Assembly (NCBI GenBank): GCA_014529385.2
Contig: CM043958.1
Coordinates: 92,720,435 to 92,784,434 of the forward strand
Source: Adiantum capillus-veneris
Lineage: Eukaryota; Streptophyta; Polypodiopsida; Polypodiales; Pteridaceae
Length of the DNA: 64,000 nt
Reading direction: 5' to 3'
Shown piece after piece: positions 10,589 through 21,846 of this stretch (within the stretch, counting starts at the first letter, position 1; the number at the start of each line of letters is the position of its first letter). A program made the position numbers and the translations under genes. The notes under the pieces were generated by a model. The model saw nothing but the letters and a program-made list of their open reading frames with translations. It had not been told where the DNA came from and did not search any database.

Positions 10589-11116
10589 AAAAGTCCCTTG
10601 CTACTTAACACTGTACATACTTCCACGGGAAAAAGGTTGCTGCTGACAAGCACAAAAGAGCTCAAGCCTTTAATGAAAATGATTGGGTCTTGTTAAAGTT
10701 TCCCAAGGCTCGATTAAGGCACATGACGAGCAAGAATCCTATGGGCCACCAAAGTACTATTCTAAACTAGCAAAAAGGTACTTAGGCCAATCAATGAGAT
10801 GGCCTATCAACTCAAGTTGCCCAATCATTGGCTCATACAAAACGCTTTCAATTTGAGCCTATTAAAGCCTTACAAAGGAGAGCCACCTCAAGAACCAACT
10901 ATTGAAGACCCACTGGAGATTGAGGACCAAGAGGAGGTGCTGCAGCCCGAGTCCATTCTCCGACATGAAGACAAGGTATTAAGAGGCGGTAAGACTATCC
11001 GACGATATCTTATTAAGTTTAAGAATTATCCTTTTGAAGATGCTAGATGGATGCAAGGCATAAAATTAAAGGATAACCTAAACCTTGTCAATGCTTACAA
11101 TGCTTCCCAAGAGTAA
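10589..11116 (+). pseudogene. gypsy A integrase C-terminus with chromodomain-like tail
   Basis: Continues pol after a rearranged joint. It contains ENDWVLLKFPKARLR (the GPF/GPY-region start), frame changes, then an open stretch 10799-11116 with MAYQLKLPNHW and LLKPYKGEPP. It closes with RRYLIKFKNYPFEDARWM, which resembles the chromodomain core of plant chromoviruses (aromatic residues in the K-x-K-N-x-P-x-E-x-x-W pattern). The same tail occurs at 57150-57308, so it is a conserved part of the family. Against the copy at 56690-56805, about 100 bp at 10600-10640 is missing, and a second copy of CACTGTACAWACTTCCACGG sits there instead. Confidence 0.8.
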
Positions 11117-11454
11117 GCAAATGTACAATGTTAAAAATGAACAATTTTTTTTGTCTTATAAGACTCTCTTTTTCTTTATTGTGCACAAAAACGAAGTAGT
11201 ATGCATGCTTAGATCAAGTTTGCGGAGACGACGTCTCCCAAACACCAAGTAGAGCTTGTCACTCTACGATGAAAGACTGATAGGACTAATGTGCAGACAT
11301 GCTTGCGGCAGCCTCAGGCTCTCAAGCGCCAAATGGACTAGTCATCCATTGTGGAATGATGTCGTAGGGTAACATAGGGATCCTCTACCCGCTAAGAAAA
11401 GGACTCATGAATATGCTTTATCTTCTCTACACCATAGTCGAGGACGACTATGAT
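11117..11454 (+). other. 3' untranslated region of gypsy A
   Basis: Non-coding, between the pol end and the polypurine tract. It matches 57309-57650 in the other gypsy copy over much of its length. It holds a 7-bp-arm palindrome GGAGACG-A-CGTCTCC (11224-11238) and a stem CATAGTCG-AGGA-CGACTATG (11433-11452). Confidence 0.7.
11433..11452 (+). other. hairpin before polypurine tract
   Basis: Perfect 8-bp arms CATAGTCG and CGACTATG around AGGA. The other gypsy copy has the same arms around AGGAGA at 57626-57647, again just before the polypurine tract and LTR. Confidence 0.7.
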
Positions 11455-11455
11455 T

Positions 11456-11470
11456 TCAAGAGAGAGGTAA
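11456..11470 (+). other. polypurine tract
   Basis: The purine-rich tract CAAGAGAGAGGTAA lies directly before the 3' LTR TGTCAT. The equivalent at 57652-57665 is CACAGAGAGGTAA. This is where plus-strand DNA synthesis starts in such elements. Confidence 0.75.
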
Positions 11471-13037
11471 TGTCATAATAATAAATATCTAATTCTCCTA
11501 AATGATTTTCTCATGTTAAACTGATCATTTAATATGGGGAAGTGCCAGGGGAGAAAAAGCTAGAATATTGGTTAAGCTAGCAGACCGGCCACAATAGGGA
11601 TCCAAAGGAGGGAAAATAGGGATCCAAAGGGGGGGGCCATTTGCAAAAGAACCATGTGCAACAATGGGCTAAAAAGACCCTAAGGTTCAGCCCATTAAGA
11701 CTTCCAAAATGCTAAGGTTCCAAAATTCAAAGGTTGTGTCCAAAGGTCAACCTTAAGGGAATTGGATGCTTTGTGTGTGACCAAAAAAGTCTTTGAATAT
11801 CCCTACATAGGAGGGGGTGAGCCTAGCAAGTAGGGGATGAGAGAGAAGGCCACACACACACACACAAGCTCCCTTTACACAAAGGGAATGAGGGACACAT
11901 GTAAGCTCCCTAGGCCAGATGCCCACAAGGTGTACCCAATTCCTATTGGATGACCCTTGAAGTGGACCAATGAGAATTAGGCTAGAGTAAATTTAGCCTA
12001 ATTAATTTTAAAACACTTAATAAAAAGAACCAATGAAAATTAAGTCTCCTGGATGATTATTGGACAACCCGTGAAGGGGTCTAATTCCTATTGGTCAGAA
12101 TGGGGAAAGGTCCAATGGGGATTTAATTCATTTAAATCAATTAAGTTTAATTGATTAAGCTCTCACAAAAGGGGAAAGGGGGACACATGTGAGAAGGCTA
12201 TCACTTATGCTGCTTAATAGCCATTGGCTTGACTTGGGGAGGTCCAATGGGGAGCCTGCAAGAGCAAATAGCAAGAGGGCTCGCCCAAGAGAGAGAGGGG
12301 GCTGATTTTTGCAAGGCATTATCACACAAACACTCACACAATCTCATGGTGAAGAAAGAGAAGACTATCTCTTCCCAAGCTTTAATGGAGAGTTCATCAC
12401 CTACTCCAAGCTTGTGAGATAGAAGCCTACATCCACACACTCTTGGCTTGTGGATGCAAATCCAACCAAGAGCCAAGCTTCAATGCATGCTCATCTCCTC
12501 TATCAAGCTAATTACTAAGCTAAAGCTATGCTAATATGAGTGATTATGTGAGGAGATGTACATCTTTCTCGTAAGATACTCCTTCTTCCTCTCAATCTAC
12601 TCTCATACCCTGCTAGCTCTCACCATCTTCGAAGGTGTGTGAGGTCTTGGGTCTGAGAACGGGGATAATTAAAGTTGTGTTTACTAAGTGTTTTGCTTAA
12701 TGCATGAAGCTTTCATCTTCATTGCACTAGCTAGTCTTGAAGGAACACAAAGAATTGTATTGTACAATGTCTCTCTTGATGGGAGAAACCATAATACAAA
12801 GCCTTTTGGAGGGGGGACCGGCTCCATGCAAATCCGGTCCTCAACTGTTGTCAATAGCTTAATTTATCTCTCTTTTGAAAGTATTGTTGATGCTATCAAA
12901 CTAGGTGTTATGATTTTTGTTGCTCTCTCCACCCAAGCACTCTTGTAATTCTCATTAGGAATCTATTCTAATGAAATGCCCACTAAGTTCATGCTAATTT
13001 CCGCTACACACAAGTTTTTAGGCCATTAAACGTTACA
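11471..13037 (+). mobile_element. 3' LTR of gypsy A
   Basis: Starts TGTCATAATAATA and ends CGTTACA, followed by the target duplication ATTCA. It pairs with 4285-5854. Most differences from the 5' copy are single bases, with a slightly shorter (CA)n at 11853-11864. Confidence 0.95.
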
Positions 13038-13042
13038 ATTCA
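13038..13042. repeat. target-site duplication ATTCA, right
   Basis: Identical to 4280-4284; closes the gypsy A insertion. Confidence 0.9.
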
Positions 13043-14370
13043 TATAAAAGTAGACCGCTAGATGATGTTAAGAGAGCGGGAAGCTAGAAGAAATTCATCA
13101 TATATTTTGATCTTTTTCAAAGAGCATTTAAAGATAGACCCTAATCCTATCTAGCGACCGTTTGTTGAACTTGCATTGTCTTTTTACTTGGCTTGAACAT
13201 TTTTGTACTATACATTTGTCTTGTTGTTTGGGTATTTTATTTGTATTGAAGTCTATTATCTGGGTTTGGGGTGGTTCACCTCGTTGAGTCATTTGAAGTA
13301 TATTGTCTTGTAGGTCAATCTGATCAATTGTCTTGTGGTTCAATTGGATCAATTGTCTTTAGTCATTTGTCGTGTGGTTCAATTGGTTCAACCAGTTGTG
13401 ATTTTGTTTTACACATCAATTGTGATTTGATTGAACCAAGATAGCCATGTTGTGTAGTGGATGAGGCATATGCATGTTGTGGTATCTTTGAGATTGTTGA
13501 ATCGTGAGATTAAATTTTTGTGAAAGATATTGAATATTTGTCTATTTGTGCTTTGCAATTCTAAGATACTATGGCCGATGAAGAACAAGTTTGTGGTACC
13601 CAACCAGTGCCAGATGATCAACAACAAGTGCATGTTGATGCGTTTTAGCGCATGAAATCTCTAGCACACGGTATGTTGGCACAACAAGCAACACACATTG
13701 CTCGACAATTATCAAAATGGGTAAATCCAAACCACATACGATGGAAATATATCAATAAAGAAGTAACCAAGGATATAATTAAAACAATATGGCTGTGTGA
13801 GGACGTGGAGATAGAAAAATGATAGTGGAAGGTATCGAAGTGCCTTCACAAAGCGATCAAAGATAACGAAGTGCCTTCACAAAGTGGAAGGTATCGAAAG
13901 CGATCAAAGATAACGTTGAGAGGATCTACTTGGAAGTTTATGGCCATCCACTACACAATGCAGATTGTGCATTATATTTTGCAAAAATATTGTATGTACA
14001 TTTTGTGCAGCAGCGACCACTAGGATTTTTGTCGAAGGAGACAACTGTTGCCACCCATGTTATTAGGGAGAGTTATGTCACTTTCACTTGGGATGAGCTG
14101 GCATTGATAGTTAAAAGGGCCGACATACAGTTAAAAAAGGAGAAATATATTTACACGACACAACTGGTAGAGAAAGATGCAAAAATAACACGGCTTTCTA
14201 ACCCCAACCATCACAGGTCCGGATGGAGAAAAGTATTAATCACTTAAGCCAAGATGTTCAAAATTTGACACAGCAAGTGAATCGCAGGTCATCATCAGGA
14301 TCACGTTAATTAACGTTATCACATCTTTTTCTTGTGTAATTATTGGTGTTATTAACATAATCACATGACA
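13043..14370. other. unassigned stretch with ORF remnants and small repeats
   Basis: Sequence between gypsy A and the next copia. By the target duplication it should once have continued the copia gag of 3560-4284, but I cannot recognise gag there. It holds degenerate 24-38 bp repeats (13320-13440), an ATG at 13571 opening MADEEQ... with a stop after 25 codons and a readable continuation to about 13818, and a separate 105-codon open stretch 13930-14247 whose product I do not recognise. These may be remains of one unknown gag-like or leader region. Confidence 0.4.
13320..13440. repeat. degenerate CAATTG...GGTTCAATTGG repeats
   Basis: Three or four diverged copies of a unit containing TCAATTGTCTT and GTGGTTCAATTGGWTCAA, at about 13310-13350, 13350-13390 and 13390-13440. 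Confidence 0.6.
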
Positions 14371-14379
14371 GTGATCACG

Positions 14380-14650
14380 TCAATGAAATCCCTGCATGTG
14401 TCTCAACCTACCATGCCACAAGGAAACATTTGGCTGCTCGATTATGGTGATTACATGGTCCCACCACACTAGATACATGAAGTGGATACAAAGTGTCACT
14501 TTTAGGACCTCTAGCAACGACCTTGGATCCCTTGTTGATTTTCCACTTGCTATCCCCAAAGGTAGTGTGATAGCCATTAACATCTAGCTGCCCTGTGCTT
14601 ATCTTCTTGAGCATAGGTACATGCCTCGCATGGTGCAATGTATAATATGA
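14380..14650 (-). pseudogene. copia GAG-pre-integrase remnant
   Basis: The minus strand reads YTLHHARHVPMLKKISTGQL, then GYHTTFGDSKWKINKGS and SDTLYPLHVSS in one frame (14638-14408). This is the stretch of Ty1/copia Pol between protease and integrase. It continues the protease at 14657-14884. Integrase proper, RT and RNase H are missing; the element is cut at about 14375. Confidence 0.75.
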
Positions 14651-14884
14651 GCCATGCTAAAATTTCAACTGCACAATGCCGATTCTCTCAATATCACATG
14701 CATGGTTGTCCTCCAAATGAACAACACTCTCTCTGCTAGCACTGTAGCTAGAGAACCATTCTTGATGTGGTGTCACATGCAATGAAGCACCTGAATCCAA
14801 AATCCAAGTATGCATGTCATCATTGACAACCAAAGACTGTGCACTAAAAGAAGAAGCAAAGAGAATATCATTGCAGCTGTCCAC
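14651..14884 (-). pseudogene. copia aspartic protease
   Basis: The minus-strand frame 14884-14657 has MHTWILDSGASLHVTPHQEW, the intact copia protease active site D-S-G-A-S. It is preceded by the end of gag and followed by VHLEDNHACDIERIGIV, the protease flap-like stretch. The segment is open for 75 codons, but its neighbours need frame changes, so it belongs to a broken polyprotein. Confidence 0.85.
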
Positions 14885-15830
14885 ATGAATGACTAAATTG
14901 ATTTTCTCTATCTTAACCGTGCTCTTCGTTTTAGGTTGACCATCCTTTTTGTCATCCTTGCTATCAGGAGACTCTTTACCCTTCTCTTTCTCTTTTTTCC
15001 ACTTAAAAAAATCATGCTTAAAGTGTCCTTTCTTGCCACAATGATGGCACTCAACATCTTTCCCACGAGATTTGATGCTGCCTCTGCTTTTTGATTTCCC
15101 CTTTTGTTAAGATCTACCTGTGGTATGCAATGCAGTAGAAGACTTATTAATTGCAATATACTTTCTATTTAGCTCTTTCATCAGCAAAGAGATCTCCACA
15201 TCAAAATACATCACCATAGCATTGGAGTTGCTAATGGATGTCCTGAATGTACCCAACTTTCAAGTAAAATGCATAGTAGGAAAGTAGCTTTGAATTCTTC
15301 ATCAATGTTGAATTTCAAAGAAACCAGTTGGTTGAATCCGAGTTAAACTCACTATGATGTACAGTGATGGCTATACCTTTCTTCATATAAAGGTCCACCA
15401 ACTTCTTCAACCAATACACCTTGCTAACAAGATTTTTTGAGCATGCAATTTCTCAAGTCTAGTCCACATAGCATAGGTTGAATTCAACTTCTCTATGTTG
15501 AATAGCAACGAGTCAAAAACTAAAATATCTATTGTAGATCGTGCAAGGTCATCCAGATCTTCCCAATCTGATTGCTCTTTGTTTGTTTGTCGTACCCCCT
15601 TTGTCTTGATAGGTTTCACCTGTTTCTTTTGCATCAAGACATTGTAGCACTGTTTTTTCCACAACTTCATCCCAAAAAAGGAAATTGAAGCTTCTATCAA
15701 CCACAATATCAAACTTGGTCTGCAAAATGATAGTCGCCAACAAAGAAGTGCAAGATGAGCTAAACAAATTGTTTTGAGCCATTCTATTTTTTTTTTTTTG
15801 CAAAAAAATCAAATTAACCAGCAATTTGAT
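14885..15830 (-). pseudogene. copia gag remnant
   Basis: Minus strand, in several frames. Start MAQNNLFSSS... (15780); KFDIVVDRSFNF, the usual copia gag N-terminus; DLDDLARSTIDI and MWTRLEKLHAQK, the UBN2-type capsid; then a Lys-rich nucleocapsid with CHHCGKKGHFKHDF (about 15050-15010), a zinc knuckle whose last Cys is Phe. At least two frame changes separate the pieces. It lies directly upstream of the protease and downstream of the leader, PBS and LTR at 16218-16760. Confidence 0.8.
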
Positions 15831-16217
15831 TCAACTGCATCAATGCAATTCAACTTCAGTGATTTGGATTCAACTTCAGCAATTCAAATTTAAATTTTTT
15901 GCACTTCTAGCATACTATAGGAAACCCTTGCTGAAAACCCTTGCTGAAAACCCTTGCTCAGTGCCTAACTCGAAACTGAGTTACCAAGTTTACAGATATA
16001 AGGGCTCAAAGCTCATAAACACTCTCTCTCCATAGGTTTGCTGCTCCACTTACAAGACCAAGATGACCTTGCTATGAATCTTGCATAGTGCTGCAGTGAG
16101 AAAGACTGCCTGCACACTGGTATTGAATCAGAGTTATGATGCTAAACCAGAACTCTACTATCGAAACAGAGCTCTGATGCTGATCCATGCTCACCGCACC
16201 AGCTTTTGAAACCAACA

Positions 16218-16228
16218 CTTTGATACCA
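16218..16228 (-). other. primer-binding site of copia, tRNA-Met type
   Basis: On the minus strand TGGTATCAAAG follows the LTR end (...CCTTACA) after three bases. It is the initiator tRNA-Met PBS with one change. Confidence 0.75.
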
Positions 16229-16231
16229 CTT

Positions 16232-16760
16232 TGTAAGGATCAAGTGAAGCTTGAATTGTAGAATCAAACTCAAATATATGTTCAATTTGCAGATACAGAC
16301 TCAACGGTCAGTAGAATTCAAACACAGTAGTCTGCAAATTCAAATACATCAAACTAACTGTATTGCAAAATCAAACGTAGCAGTAAAGCAATAAAGATGC
16401 ACACACATTAGTTAGAGATGGAGAGTATAGCTTCAACACAGTGTTTGTGAGTACAAAAAAGAGCTGTATCTCTTTAGCTTTTTTTTGATAGATATACTGT
16501 AGGATTATACAACCACCCTATAAGGGTGCGAATATACAACCGCCCAATAAGGGTGAATAAACAAATGAATTTGCTTTATACGTGTCGTCATCCACATACT
16601 ACTTATTCTAGTGTCCCATACCATGAGAATAAGTAGTATATGTCATATCTTGATGGATCAAGATATCATGGGTCACACTCATTGGTCATTAATCAATCCT
16701 CATAAATATCAAGTCCAATTCCATACACAGTACTGACAATCAATCATCATAAACCAATGC
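16232..16760 (-). mobile_element. copia 5' LTR (outer end uncertain)
   Basis: The minus-strand LTR ends ...GATCCTTACA next to the PBS. The outer end could not be fixed because no second copy is in the window; about 16760 is an estimate. It contains two strong palindromes: arms ATACTACTTATTCT and AGAATAAGTAGTAT (16596-16609, 16626-16639), and ATATCTTGAT-GG-ATCAAGATAT (16645-16666). These would sit in U3. Confidence 0.55.
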
Positions 16761-16869
16761 CAAATCCAACTCCAATTCCACATCCAAAATCACGTTCATT
16801 ATATATATATGGATAACAAAATCATACTTGGGGCAATGGTGGCTAGCCGTTGCAGCATGATTTTGTAAT

Positions 16870-17145
16870 TGGTGTTGCTTAAATCGACAAATCAACACCA
16901 ATGAAACATGCTGCTTAAATCGGTGAATTTGCACTTGTGTTGCCTAAACCGACAAATCTGCACTTAATATTTTTTAAATAGTGAATCTATGGTTTGTTGG
17001 TGTGTTGCCTAAATCGCCATTTGCACTCATGTTGCCTATATCAACAAATCTGCATGATTCATTGAAATTGCCTAAACCGGTGAATCTACACCAAGATGAG
17101 AATTTACAAACTTCCTAAATTGAAGAATCTGTGTGCACGTTACCA
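16870..17145. repeat. degenerate GCCTAAAYCG...AATCTGCAC repeats
   Basis: About seven diverged copies of a motif like TTGCCTAAACCGACAAATCTG begin near 16877, 16913, 16940, 17007, 17035, 17068 and 17117. The spacing is irregular, about 27-67 bp. Not coding. Confidence 0.65.
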
Positions 17146-19830
17146 ATGGACTAGGCAATTCATAAAAGCCAACACATATATTACCTGTTTGAGACCAAAA
17201 TGGAGAATATTTGGGTAGCAAAGTACTTACAATATGTTATCCATTATCCCAAATCACTTGAGCTTATATCGGTAGCTGTATAGTTTCATGACAAATCATC
17301 TCAATAGAAATTACTTTTAGTGTAAGCATAAGCCACAATGTTAGGGATGGTTAATTTCACGTGTCATAAGAGAATGCGGATAAGCAAAAGATCTCTTTCC
17401 TTTCAAATTGTCCAATGGTATTATCCTTGTTGCAAACTCCTTTTTTTGTTCGCTTAAATATATGTACCAAGAAAAGAACTAGCAAGGAAGTTGAGAAGGT
17501 GAGTATTATCATAGTAGTATATTAAGCAAGTAGATTGTAGTAGAATCAAATGAGAGATGGTTCATAATGATGAGATCTTAAGGCAAATAATAGCAATAGG
17601 TACATTTAGAAAGTGACCCTTAGCTTAGGAGTTTGAAATGAGATTTCGTACTGCTTCTGCATCCAAAGGATGGACGGAGAAGCAGTCGACCATTCCCTCG
17701 GATGTAAAATCAAAGAAAAATGTTTTTTTGGAGAAATTACGTACCTGGAGGTGCTTCAAAGAAATGGCTAGTAGTCAAACTGTTCGGTTCTCTCCAAGTT
17801 GTCTTGTTCTTGATAGTATGTATGCAATAAGCTCGTAAAGGTAGGTAGGCCACATTATGTTCTACATAATTCTTGTGAATTGTCAGATGCTAAAGAAGTC
17901 CTTAAAAATAAAGGTCAGCAACAAAATCATCATTTGGTTAGTGTCATTTTAAATAGACAACCGGATTATCCTTTTTTTTAAAAGACTAAATAAAAGTATG
18001 GATGTTTAACCACTTTTAATGTAATCAAGAATGAGAAAATATTAGAATGAGTCATTTAAATCTTGAACTTCATTCTTCATGTTTACACTTGTACATGAGA
18101 TGCATGAGTATATTTTGATTGATTAGACCTACTTCTTTTCTTTATTGCATGTGTTAATTAAGCAACACAAATTGTCTTAACTATATAATAGAAGCTTGTA
18201 TGTAATAGGAGAAACAAATTCTTAAGCGTTTAAATTCTCTCAAGCGAGCATAGTAGAAGCTATATACCTAAATTTTCATTGCGCTCTCTTGTTGTAGAAT
18301 GAGGTTCCCTGAGGAAGTGCTTATAGAAGGATATATATATATATATATATAAAATTGTTATTGAAATTTTGACATTGTAGGGCAATCCCAAGATATGCAT
18401 ATAAGCCTTGGAGTCTACACTTGTTAGTCGAGAGGGGAATGGTATAATAACTCTACCACACTAGGGTGATCTCCAAAAAATGAGAAATAAAAGAAGGCTA
18501 GTTGATAGAGAAAAGTGTAAAAGAAGGAAGAAGTCAAAGGGAGACGTCACAGATTTATTTGACGAGTTTTGAACTCAAGAAGATGCCAATGTAAGATAGT
18601 GGGAAATGATCCCATGAGATCTTTGAAGTAAGCAAACATGTACGATGGAGCTGGATCCACAACCAATGACATCAAATCTTGTGAAGTGACAATATCCTGT
18701 GTTGAATAGCAATAGCTCATTTTTCCATTCGATAAGCAATCATGTGTGTTGGAGCTGGAGCCACAAAACATGACAAAATGGCAGGCTGAGTTGCTGTTGG
18801 ACTTTGAAGCAAAGGTTTTTGGGTGATGAGCTAGTAAACTTCCGCCAGTAAACTGGTCTAAATGGCAACACATACATCAAAAGTGCTGGCCACTTGGGCA
18901 ACTACATATAAGAATTTGGATGTTTGTGCTGTTGCTAATGTTTCTAATATTGGATACTATTTTAGGCCGTTGCCACGCAAATGATGGAGAGAATGCTTTG
19001 CATGTGAGAAGTAGAAACTCCATGCTTTCAAAGCCGTAGTGCCTACACTTACAATTTATATAAATGCTAGCAACCTCATCTTTAATCTTCACATTGTTGC
19101 TTTTGTGTTGTTCCTTCTTTCAACATAGCCTTGTGCAGTCTTTAGATTCTCCCATGCTGGGGTCAGCTCCCGTGATAGTACATATGTAAGGTAAGATATG
19201 TTGGTCTCTTGGGGATTGTTTCCTATGCAAGGTAGAGATACTAAGAGAAAAAAAAAAAAGATTGTTTTGGCTTCTCCTATCTTGTACAACTACTAGGATT
19301 ATTCCTACAACACAAAAGCTTCTCTACTTCTTTGTTCTTCTTCTTGCTTCATACTGTCATAATCCTCTTGGGATTATTCCTAGGACATTAAGAATTCTTT
19401 GTATTAATTTTGGTCCCAAATTATTATGCATTTACTTGTATGTTTAAATACCATAATTTATCATCTTCAAACGTGATAAATTTTCTCTCCAATAGACTTG
19501 CAAAAAAAAACTCCCTATTCTCTTGCTTAATCTATCTATATACAAATAATAGTACTATTGCATAATTAATTCTCTGTTGTATGAAAAGTCTTCATACAAG
19601 CACGACCATCTAATAATGCATGCAACCAAGAATTATCAATTGAAACCTTGAGATCGAGGAAGTTTAAGAAGAGATGCAACATAGCTAAGAGAAAACAATA
19701 TTCCAATACAAAATGAACACGTACTTAGCTTGCTATATGAAGGTGATGTTGACTTCCATGGCCATGGGTTAGATCCTATATCTGATCTTATTTGTGGAGG
19801 CCGTGTCTCCATAATCTGGAGGAGCTAAGC
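17146..19830. other. no recognisable gene
   Basis: AT-rich sequence with only short ORFs, for example 17638-17838 on plus and 18547-18873 on minus. None carries a motif I recognise. An (AT)n microsatellite lies at about 18329-18351. Confidence 0.5.
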
Positions 19831-19833
19831 CTT

Positions 19834-20340
<507 letters not shown>

Positions 20341-20499
20341 GAGCACTTATGCTTTTGCCACCTGTCAATTGTAATAAATAGACAATAATCAATCTCCATT
20401 ACATATTTTGGGCATGCGCATAAGGATAGATAGGCAACAAAAACTGTTTTTTTTCTCAAGAAAAGGACATTGAAAAAGTACTTGATAGGTTATGCCTGA

Positions 20500-21283
20500 T
20501 GCTAAGCCTTTGAGCGTGCCGTTCTACTCTTGTCAAGTTGAGTGCAAGTGTTTGCCCAAAAAATGATGATGCAACCAATGCTATGAGGGGAGTACCTTAT
20601 GCTTCAACTTGTGGTTCTCTCATGTATGTTATGGTTGCTACTAGACCTGACATTACTTATAGTGGGAGTAGTAAGAAATTTTATGTCTAACCCTGGCAGA
20701 GCACATTGGGATGCTATGAATTCCATAATGAGGTAGTTGAAAGGGACTAAAAGAAATTCTTATGTTATGGAAAAGGTCCATTAAAACTGTAGGGATATTG
20801 TGATTATGACATTGCAGGTGATGTTGATATTCGCAAGTCAACTAGTGGGTACATTTATACGCTGAGAGGTGGTTCTATTTCATGGTGCTCTAGACTTCAG
20901 AGGATAGTCGCACTCTTTACTACTGAAGCTAAATATATTTCAGTCAGTGAGACTTCCAAAGAAGCCATATGGTTAGCCAACATAATTAGTGAGTTTGGAT
21001 TGCCTGATGACATGCATGTCCTTGGTTGTGATAGCCAAAGTGTAGTTTGTTTGACTAAAAATTCCATGTATCATGCACATACCAAGCATATTGATGTGCA
21101 GTACCATTTTATTAGACAGACAGATGCTTGATGATGGTTTGGTCTCATTAATCAAAATCAATACATGAGAACCCTGAAGACACTCTTTCCAAAAGTCTAC
21201 CAAAGGCACAAAATGAGCATTGACTATAGATGGTGGGAGTTACATAGCTTAAAGGCGATTCTCTGGGACTTTAAGTGGAAGGT
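20500..21283 (+). pseudogene. copia RT end and RNase H remnant
   Basis: Plus strand with frame changes. RGVPYASTCGSLMYVMVATR (end of the RT connection), then DIAGDVDIRKSTSGYIYTL, GGSISWCSRLQ, TTEAKYISVSE, LGCDSQSVVCLTKN and TKHIDVQYHFIRQ. These are the ordered blocks of Ty1/copia RNase H. It ends with a purine tract AAGTGGAAGG directly before an LTR at 21284, as expected for the 3' end of an element. Confidence 0.88.
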
Positions 21284-21846
21284 TGTTGGGGTAAATGCCC
21301 AAATGTCGCCTCCAAACCATTTCCAAAGTGTAGCTCTGATCGAGAGCTTCATAGATATATATATTTTTATATTTTTAGCCCACCATTTTGGGCCTGCACA
21401 TGCATTATACTTCATTTACTGGTCTTTGAGCCACTTTGACTATTTTTAGAGGTTTCACATTGTCCAAGTGGCCAAATGGACCATTTTAATAAAAAGGGTC
21501 CCAAAACCTCATCAATTGTGGTCTTTAGGACTTCAACATATCATAGCTTCTCTGTGCAACCAACACTCAACCATCACGTTACCTCTCTCTGTTTCTTTGC
21601 ACTCCACATGTGCGCACACACACCACTGCCAAAACTCACTTAACCTTGGTTCGTGAACCTCCTCTTTCATAGCAAGATCACATATATCTTCAAAAAGGAT
21701 GATGGAGTGTTAGCAGCCATGCTAATAGGTTTACCGTTTTCTATCACATGAGCCGTTTTGTTGTAACTATATCCTAATATTTATGAATACAAATCCCAAC
21801 GAGTCCATACATTGTACTTTATCTTATTCATTTGGAGATGTATATT
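21284..21846 (+). mobile_element. copia LTR
   Basis: Begins TGTTGGGG right after the polypurine tract of the RNase H remnant. The right end is placed before a PBS-like TGGTAATTAGAGCC at 21847-21860, a diverged form of the tRNA-Met PBS. No second copy is present to confirm the end. Confidence 0.55.

Larger units (their letters stand above)
4285..13037 (+). mobile_element. near-complete Ty3/gypsy LTR retrotransposon (family A)
   Basis: Complete element of 8753 bp. It has LTRs of 1570 and 1567 bp that begin TGTCATAATAAT and end TTACA. In order it carries a tRNA-Met PBS, gag, pol (protease, RT, RNase H, integrase), a chromodomain-like C-terminus, a 3' leader with hairpin, and a purine-rich tract. 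It is flanked by the same 5 bases, ATTCA (4280-4284 and 13038-13042), the target duplication of one insertion event. Counted by eye the LTRs differ at roughly 30 sites (about 2%), so the insertion is fairly recent. Breaks: TAA in gag (6594), TGA in protease (7967), and a rearrangement after 10588. It is therefore not autonomous as it stands. Confidence 0.95.
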
